Assembly (NCBI GenBank): GCA_011800155.1
Contig: CM022373.1
Coordinates: 248,001 to 312,000, forward strand
Source: Flammulina velutipes
Lineage: Eukaryota; Basidiomycota; Agaricomycetes; Agaricales; Physalacriaceae
DNA length: 64,000 nucleotides
Direction of reading: 5' to 3'
Positions within the stretch are counted from its first letter, which is position 1; each line of letters opens with the position of its first letter. Below are positions 57,961 through 64,000 of this stretch, one piece after another. Made by a program: the position numbers and the translations under genes. The notes beneath the pieces are model-generated. The model was given only the letters and a program-made list of their open reading frames with translations. It made no database searches and was not told the origin of the DNA.

Positions 57961-59123
57961 TGGGGCCACCAGCGATTTGATTCCACGGTACACCAACCCA
58001 CTGGAAGATGCTGCAAATAACCAGCCCAGTCTGGACTTGTGCGCTATACTCTAGAAAGCTGCGGGACAAGGTCGCCGCCCTAACGAGAAAGACACAAGAA
58101 GTGGACCGCAGCGTCCTCGAGGCGAGACTCTTTCGCATCGAAGCCATCCCCCTTCTTGTCGTCCGCGAGTTTTTCGACATTAAACGCGAACTTGATGGAA
58201 AGATCCCTTTGGTGCTCGTTCGCTCCACAGAATTCACGGAAGAAGATTGTGGATGGTGTATTCCACTTGATATTCCATGAAGCCACCTCCGCGATTTGAA
58301 TTCCCGAAGGAGTCGGAAAGACGACCATCCCAGTTGTTGATGAGAGGGCGACTGGGGATTGCAACAATGTCTGTAGGCGATCCAGCCAGATCTGTGAGAC
58401 GTACCAGTCCCTTCGCAGCGATTGAGGAAGTTGAGAGCGACTGGTTCGAAAGTAAATGACGCCGTGTATGTCATGTCGCCTCCGCTGAAGCTGCCCAGAC
58501 TGATCGTTTTCCCCAAGTCCCGGAGTAGATGATAGAGGAGTCCGTTCCTTCTAGAATGAGATTGATGGTCGCACAGGAGAAGATAGACTAGGATTACGTG
58601 CCCAGCCAGAGCTAAGTTAGTTGATTCTGGAGGATCCATAGCGCACGCAGGACTTGTATAGGAATCAACGACAATTTGTTTAGCAAAAGGCAGACGCACC
58701 AGTAAAGTTGAGACTGGCGGACACGTCAGCTTTCTCCATTCTATGGTATGTCTCTAACGCGAGCGGGGCAGCGGCTCAATGAATCAGTATAGCATTAGTA
58801 TGCACAAGCGTAGAGTTCCTGGCGTGAATGCATGTATAGCTTGCCTTGCTCCGCCAGTACTCGTAAATATGGTTTGGTCGGTATGTCGCCTACTTGCAGA
58901 TATCAGTGTCTACTGTTCATGCAATGGAGATTCTGCTGGGTAGAGTGCGGATGTATTATTGATTGGGGGCCGTGTTCGCTTAGAGCATGTTTCTGAAGCT
59001 CTCTTTGACGGTAATAGTGTGAGAGATGAAGACATAGCTAGATTTTCTCACTGGTGATGGTGTAAGTAGTTGAACATTGAACGTTTGAGGCGCTCAATAT
59101 TGCCGTAGGCATTTCCCATTTTG

Positions 59124-59320
59124 GTCGAGTCTCAAAATCTTGACCTAAGCCTCGGCCTTGGCCCTAACCCAATGTTATTTCCTAAAACGTCGAGTCTCAA
59201 ATCCTTGACTGGAGCTGGCCTCCAAGCCCTAACCCTAATGGCACCTTCCTTATATGGTCGAGTCTGGAAATGCTGTCTCGGGATTCGTGTAAGAAGCCAA
59301 AACCTAAAGGTTTGGCAATC
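59124..59320. repeat. Three-copy tandem repeat of about 66 bp containing telomere-like CCCTAA
   Basis: Units start with GTCGAGTCT at 59124, 59189 and 59257. Units 1 and 2 share GTCGAGTCTCAAA...CTTGAC and GCCCTAACCC; unit 3 is diverged. CCCTAACCCTAA at 59227-59238 is two units of the fungal telomere repeat. Confidence 0.7.
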
Positions 59321-59679
59321 AATATCAATCAATCTTTCCGCCATATCCGCTTATATGGCGGCTACACTAAATTGACAGATGTCTTAAGACTTATCTTAAC
59401 ACTGGAATAACATTAAGCTATTGTATATCAACTTTCCTAAGGTTTCACCAGTGAAACTGAAGCAAACCGAGAGTGAATGTCATGTAGAAATACCCATTTC
59501 GGACTTGACAACCACCGTTCCTGGACGGATTTCCTAGACGCTACACGGTTGCTACTGTGCATAGTATTGTGGAATCCGCTTAAGACCAGTCTTCCGCCAC
59601 CATCAAGGTGTTATCACGCAGTACAAAATCACTTATGCTTTGAACAGTGTGATATAGCAAAGTATCCCATACATACAGA

Positions 59680-60893
59680 TCAATATCCGGAGAAGCGTGG
59701 TCGAGGAGTTGGTTCATCCAACCACACGCGACCTTTCTCTTTGGCAAAAGCCCGAATGGTATCGAGTACTGTATGCGCATCAAGTCGTTCTTTTGGATCT
59801 TCACGGACGAAGGTGTAGAACAGCGTGAATAAATCATCGACATTGTCATAGTCCTGTGATGTGTATTAGTAGTTGTGTAGTATAGTATTCACGTAGAAGG
59901 AATGGCGTACATCGAATATCAACCCGGATGTGTGTCCCAAGGTGTGTAGATCCAACGCAAAAGGGTCTACCAGTTCATCCTGGAACGTTTCTGGAGCACC
60001 CTTCAGAGCCGCTTTGACATGATGATGGTCAATTCGAGCAGCATGCCCCTCGGGAAAATGCTTCGCATTCTCGAAGTCAATAACGTAGTAGGACACCGGC
60101 ATGACTTCACGACGCGGGTGATACTTAAGTGTATCATCGGGTCCCCAACCATCAACAGTGTCCTGACGGACAAAATGAAAGCCATCGTAGCAAACTCTTG
60201 ATGCGTCCATCATGATATTCAAGGGAGAAATGTCGCTACGAAATGCTGAGCCATTATATGAAAGATATTTTTGTAAACGTACAGGTGCGCGATATTAAGG
60301 CTATGCATAAATGCAATGGACTAGAAATTCATTAGGATTTTCGGATGCTGTCGGTATAACAAAGAACTTACTTCGATAATCTGACAAATTGCTTCGACAA
60401 TTTCGCCCCGTGTTTCGAAATTTGGATGGCTGAATCGCATGAGCTTTGGCATAACCAGCAGCACTGTGGCGCCCGAGCCTGGGAGGGGAAGCACGCCAAG
60501 AAGCGGGACTGTATGGTTTGCGCTGCATTGGAGCTCCGGGCTGTTGAGTTTCTTCAACATCAGGTATTCAGCTTTATTAGTATCTGCCTTTCGCAGTACG
60601 ACTTGAGCATCGTCCGAAAGGCGAGTAGCGTCCATAATCTTGTCGGTTTTGACCTGTTCTTGAAATGGAATTAGTTGAACACTTGTAGGAATGCACACAC
60701 GTACACATTTGAAATACGCATCCTCGAACGTGGAGAGTGGCTCCGGTCGTTTGGAGCCATCTGGCATGATCCAGGATGGTTTCCAATTGGGACTGTATCG
60801 CGGACGTAGACGGAACCCCAGAGTGAGCAGATGAGTATAATTTTCGACCCAGAAAGCCTCTTTAGGCTCTAGTTCTTCGTGAAAGATAGACAT
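59680..60893 (-). CDS. Kinase-like protein with atypical catalytic motifs (paralogue 2)
   Basis: Five exons (60893-60705, 60653-60372, 60320-60283, 60235-59911, 59853-59680) sum to 1008 nt, 335 residues. N-terminal FWVENYTHLLTLGFRLRPRY then SPNWKPSWIMPDGSKRPEPL. MLKKLNSPELQCSANHTVPL and LLVMPKLMRFSHPNF mark the N-lobe and hinge. The catalytic loop is IAHLDISPLNIMMD: Asp and Asn are present, the Arg of HRD is Leu. DFG reads VIDFENAKHF, so Asp is kept but Gly is Glu. It is closer to an active kinase than paralogue 1. A longer frame extends upstream to 61028; the ATG at 60893 aligns with that of paralogue 1. The 51-nt first intron has no stop and is a multiple of three, so retention is possible; paralogue 1 supports splicing. 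Confidence 0.8.
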
Positions 60894-61203
60894 GCTGTGA
60901 GTCTCAGTACTGTGGTGGTGTTGGTGGTGGTAGTGGTTTGCAGGCCCTTTGGGGTGTGGTTGATGGATGTGACGGTCACCCGTTGTGTGTGGATTCAAGG
61001 ACCCACACGGATCAATAAAGTAAAACACGCGAAAAACTCTTCACATGAGAAAGATTTTGCACACACAACAGTAAAATACAGCACAGGGATTGTGATAAAA
61101 TCGTACAAAGAGCAGGATCAGGGATAGCAAAGCAAAGCCTAGATTTGGATGAGTGTGTAGACACGCGACAATAGAAAGGAAACGTACTAATGAGACAGTC
61201 TTT
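60894..61203. other. Intergenic: promoter of kinase-like paralogue 2 and POLD4 3' flank
   Basis: Contains a (TGG)n-like stretch at about 60910-60940. GGACCCACACGGATCAATA (about 60998-61016) also occurs in similar form near 56773. No gene. Confidence 0.5.
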
Positions 61204-62022
61204 TCAGAGTTGATCGTGGAAGACGTTTTGGACGTAGTCTTGCCCTTCGTGGGCGGAGAGTATGTCGAAAACCTGAAGAGTTTCGTCAATGACTGCCACA
61301 AGATGGGAGGAATGTACATACAGTACGAGGAGGATTCAAACCCATTGAGCTGGCGCGCTGCCACCTTTCCATGCGGGTAACGCCTACACAGGGGCCATAG
61401 TCATACGACCTGGGAAGAAATAAGAATAAAGTCATTTCCGTGGTGAAGATACGCACAAATCAAAGCGACGGAGAACTTGATGTTCGGGCGTTTCGTTCTC
61501 GGCGTGAACTGTAGATTAGTAAGTGATGGAACTTGTAAAGAACGAAGAAGACCTACTCGGAAAGACCGTGGCAATGACCTCCTCTTCCACTGTCTTACTT
61601 TTTCGAGAATTAACGGGAGCTTTAACTGCGAGTCGGCGTTGGTACGATGCGGGAGATGAACAAGACGTGCGTACCTTTCTTCTTTAGAGCCGGAGTTTTG
61701 AACTCTTCGTCCTCTTCAGTATCAGAATCGTACCGCGGTTTACTCTTGCCTGTTGGAGTTATAGAGAGGGGTTACCCGATGTATGCGAGTGCATACCTTT
61801 CTTTGGCTTAGGACTTGAAGGCCTGATTGACGAGACTGGTATCTCAGGCTTGTTGTCATCGTCGTCGTCCGAAGAGATTTCGATGTCAGCCTTGATTGAT
61901 TTCCTAACGGTTACGGCAGGAGAACGAGCTTTGAGGTTCTTCGATGAACTAGCAGCAGTCTTCTTGACGTTATTGAAGCTGAGCGAGGACTGAGTGAGCT
62001 TGGTAGGTTTGGCTTTAGGCAT
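61204..62022 (-). CDS. DNA polymerase delta subunit 4 (POLD4/Cdm1)
   Basis: Small accessory subunit of replicative polymerase delta in the nucleus. Six exons (62022-61797, 61749-61675, 61625-61557, 61508-61457, 61409-61322, 61272-61204) sum to 579 nt, 192 residues. The N-terminus is basic and Ser-rich (MPKAKPTKLTQSSLSFNNVK); TQSSLSF may be a degenerate PCNA-interacting motif. An acidic linker (IEISSDDDDDNK) follows. The conserved C-terminal half has ENETPEHQVLRRFDL, SYDYGPCVGVTRMERWQRAS, MGLNPPRT and the terminal AHEGQDYVQNVFHDQL, all hallmarks of the POLD4 family. The exons are too short and split to appear as one frame, so the gene is easily missed. It diverges from the deubiquitinase gene across 176 bp. 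Confidence 0.92.
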
Positions 62023-62198
62023 GGTAATGGTGGTTTAAGGTTAAGGGGGGAAATTAGATTTATTTAATAATTTGAGTCACATAATTCGCTTTGTTAAATC
62101 TTATGTAAGAACATTATACTTGCTCGTCACCGTTACGGACGTCCCTCTTTTACAGCGCTGCTCGCTGTCGTGAACGTCGAGCAAGAGAGTATTTCAGC
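62023..62198. promoter_or_regulatory. Compact bidirectional promoter, POLD4 / deubiquitinase
   Basis: Only 176 bp lie between the two divergent ATGs, so both promoters must overlap. It is AT-rich near 62050-62115. No TATA or other element can be assigned with confidence. Confidence 0.6.
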
Positions 62199-64000
62199 AT
62201 GCTCGGGGTGTCTACTCAACCACAACTGAACGTGACGGGCTTTGGAGGGTTTGGGAGCCCGTCATCGTCTAAATTTCCGAGCGTACCCAATGGGCCACCG
62301 AACGGAGTTCCGACGAACAATTCCATCGACAACGAGATTGCGGAGCTCAAGGCGAATGCGAAGGAACAGGCGCGGACGCTGCTCAAGTCCAAGTCGGCGC
62401 AGCAGTCTATACGAGCTGCAAAGACAATGTACTCGTATGGCAAGGAGCAGGAGAAGACGAACGATGCAAAGGCTGCGCTGGCTGCGTTTATCAAGATGCA
62501 CCAGATTATGAAAAACGTGCTGGATACTGCGCAGGTCATTGAGTTTAGGGAAGCGATGAAGTCGTGGCCAACGTACGCACAGGCAAGTCATCCGAGCTGT
62601 TTTATTGTGACGTTTCTTACCTTGACTATTAGGATTCGGAGGAGTCTACGCAGATTATGGAGGCTCTCGAAGGCAAGATACGACGATCAGCAGAAGAAAG
62701 GTGAGGGTCGGCATCGTTCTCGACAGCGGACACTGACAGTGAACAATAGCGATAATTCTGGCGTGAAATCCATTCAAGACAGACTGAAATCGCTGCGAGC
62801 CAACGGTCTGCAGGTCACTGCCAAGCCAGCGAAGCGGACATCGCCGACGCCTTCGCTGCCACCGGTGCAGACTCCGACGAGCAGTGGCGGCAGTTCCCGA
62901 CGCATGTCCGCCCCGCCTTCGCCTCTGAAGCAGTCTCTCCGTTCTCCTCTCGAGCCGACATCTCCGCCTCTCTCGCCCCCAATTAATGGCTATGCCCAGC
63001 CTACTCCCATCCACTCTCTCGTCCCAACCACTTCGCTGGGCGACTCTCCGCTCTCCTCTCCGTCCCAGTCGCCGCGCATTCCGCAGCAGAACCTCACGGG
63101 CCTCTCATCCATGCCAGAAGTAGACGATTACCAAGACGCTGCAAGTTCGTACCCATCTATTGGCCAGTTCGAAATGCAACATCCTTCACCCAGAATGGAC
63201 ATGCCGGCAGCCACTGCCCCATTCATGGCCAGACACTTTGACCCTATCGAACGCGCCGCCAGCGTTCCACCCGCGCCATCGTACAGCTCCATGCTGCCCA
63301 GCAGACCATCTTCTCCGATGAAACCAAGTCTACAGCGTAAACAGTCCATCTTGTCAAACGGTAATGCTGGGCCCATGATGCCACCCAAAAGCTCGGCAAC
63401 TCCAGAGGATCTCATGGCGTACAAGAATTCCAAGGCCATCCACACGCTCCTCATTGATGTCAGGACGCGCACTGAATTCGAGAAGGAACGCATCGAAAAT
63501 CAGGCAATCATCTGCATCGAACCAGTCATACTCAATCGGAACGGGTAAGCGGTCCGTTTCCCTCTATCCTCATCCTCCCTCATCCTTTCCCAGTTTGACT
63601 GCAGAAGCACTCGAGAACGCACTCGAGCTCAGTCCAATGTCCGAGTTGACCCTCTTCCAGAACCGACATATCTTTGAATATGTTGTCATATACGACCAGA
63701 ACTCGACAACCCAGTCAAGTACAATGCGACCTCTGATTGATGCCATCTTCGTAAATTCTATTCATGGCAAGGGACTCAAGCACCCACCCATGTTCCTGAT
63801 TGGTGGTTTGGATGGCTGGAAGCAAAAGTACGGTGATGGCGCTGTCGTCAAAGGCCATGGCGGGGAATCTTCGAGATCATTCAACATATCGTCCGCCAGC
63901 ACTTCGTACTCTGCGTCAAGACCTCTTCCCATGGAACCTGTCAGGTCTTCGGACACTTATGGCCAGACCAATGGCAATGGGCCCATGTCACCAACTAATT
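62199..64000 (+). CDS. Ubiquitin carboxyl-terminal hydrolase, USP8/Doa4 type (5' part; runs off the window)
   Basis: Exons 62199-62582, 62633-62700, 62750-63545 and 63595 onward. Residues about 40-130 match the USP8 dimerisation/MIT-like domain (DNEIAELKANAKEQARTLLK; AQQSIRAAKTMYSYGKEQEK). About 200 residues of Pro/Ser-rich linker follow (SPRMDMPAATAPFMARHFDP). A rhodanese-like domain then starts with EDLMAYKNSKAIHTLLIDVR and TRTEFEKERIENQAIICIEP; after the third intron come IFEYVVIYDQNSTTQ and PMFLIGGLDGWKQKYGDG. The catalytic Cys-loop peptidase domain should follow outside the window. Intron 1 has a GC donor (CAG|GCAAGT). Yeast Doa4 and human USP8 share this order and recycle ubiquitin from endosomal cargo. 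One continuous frame also spans exons 1-3 if both first introns are kept. Confidence 0.88.

Larger units (their letters stand above)
56613..59679. other. 3-kb gene-poor region with kinase relic and satellite-like repeat
   Basis: Aside from the kinase-like relic (57690-57960) and the tandem repeat (59124-59320), nothing can be supported. The stretch at about 56770-56810 (GGACCCACATGGACCAATA) resembles the 5' flank of paralogue 2 near 61000 (GGACCCACACGGATCAATA), so parts of this region arose by segmental duplication. Frames at 57899-58699 (minus) and 58008-58280 (plus) overlap and neither has a recognisable domain. Confidence 0.45.

Noticed and set aside
57899..58699. 266-codon minus-strand frame and overlapping plus-strand 90-codon frame
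   Set aside because: Start is not ATG-supported, composition is Ser/Arg shadow-like, no domain, and the two strands compete. Only the short kinase-like piece downstream is reported, at low confidence.
62199..63548. Single uninterrupted 449-codon gene
   Set aside because: The middle of this frame between the first two introns lacks family similarity. Splicing restores a conserved acidic helix and the next exon continues the rhodanese domain, so the unspliced form is treated as a possible isoform only.

Overview
The window is nuclear DNA of a mushroom-forming basidiomycete (Agaricomycetes). Genes are compact and cut by many GT-AG introns of about 45-60 nt. Several families are typical of or expanded in that group: F-box proteins, kinase-like proteins, a DUF6699-like protein, a PTH11-like seven-helix protein and an eroded NLR/STAND N-terminal domain. 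Housekeeping genes (CDC48, tubulin cofactor B, RPC11, DGAT2, THI6, profilin, POLD4) are fungal in form. No prokaryotic operons, CRISPR arrays or intact transposons were seen. Most gene models were spliced by hand; unless marked tentative, the exon sums close in frame.

Layout. 1-6.3 kb (minus): 5' part of CDC48, an F-box protein, tubulin cofactor B, a SPRY protein. 6.4-11.1 kb (plus): RNA polymerase III subunit RPC11 with a 7-nt exon, an F-box-like protein, DGAT2 with 10- and 13-nt exons. 11.7-17.0 kb (minus): a 1547-residue adenylation-carrier-membrane/hexapeptide megaenzyme resembling poly-amino-acid synthetases. 18.5-27.9 kb: mitochondrial hotdog thioesterase, secreted Ser-rich protein, THI6 and a PfkB protein (all minus), then a seven-helix protein (plus). 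28.1 kb: tRNA-Ile(AAU). 28.6-33.2 kb: two divergent paralogous single-pass membrane proteins flank profilin. 33.9-34.8 kb: two small unknown genes. 35.0-38.1 kb: a tandem duplication of a chromodomain gene. 38.5-49.98 kb: an unknown gene, a DUF6699-like gene, a secreted DUF5648-like protein, an ADIP/Msd1-like coiled-coil protein, an F-box/zinc protein, an AlkB-like dioxygenase.

50-61 kb is the accessory part. It holds an NLR N-terminal relic, two paralogous kinase-like genes with degraded catalytic motifs, a third kinase relic, long gene-poor stretches, and a gene built from eight consecutive symmetric phase-2 exons. At 61.2-64.0 kb, POLD4 and a USP8/Doa4-like deubiquitinase (truncated by the window end) diverge from a 176-bp shared promoter.

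The most novel items are the adenylation-carrier-hexapeptide megaenzyme and its acyl-metabolism neighbours, the symmetric-exon gene, the paralogous membrane proteins around profilin, the tandem chromodomain pair, the pseudokinase-like pair, and the microexons and GC-AG introns.
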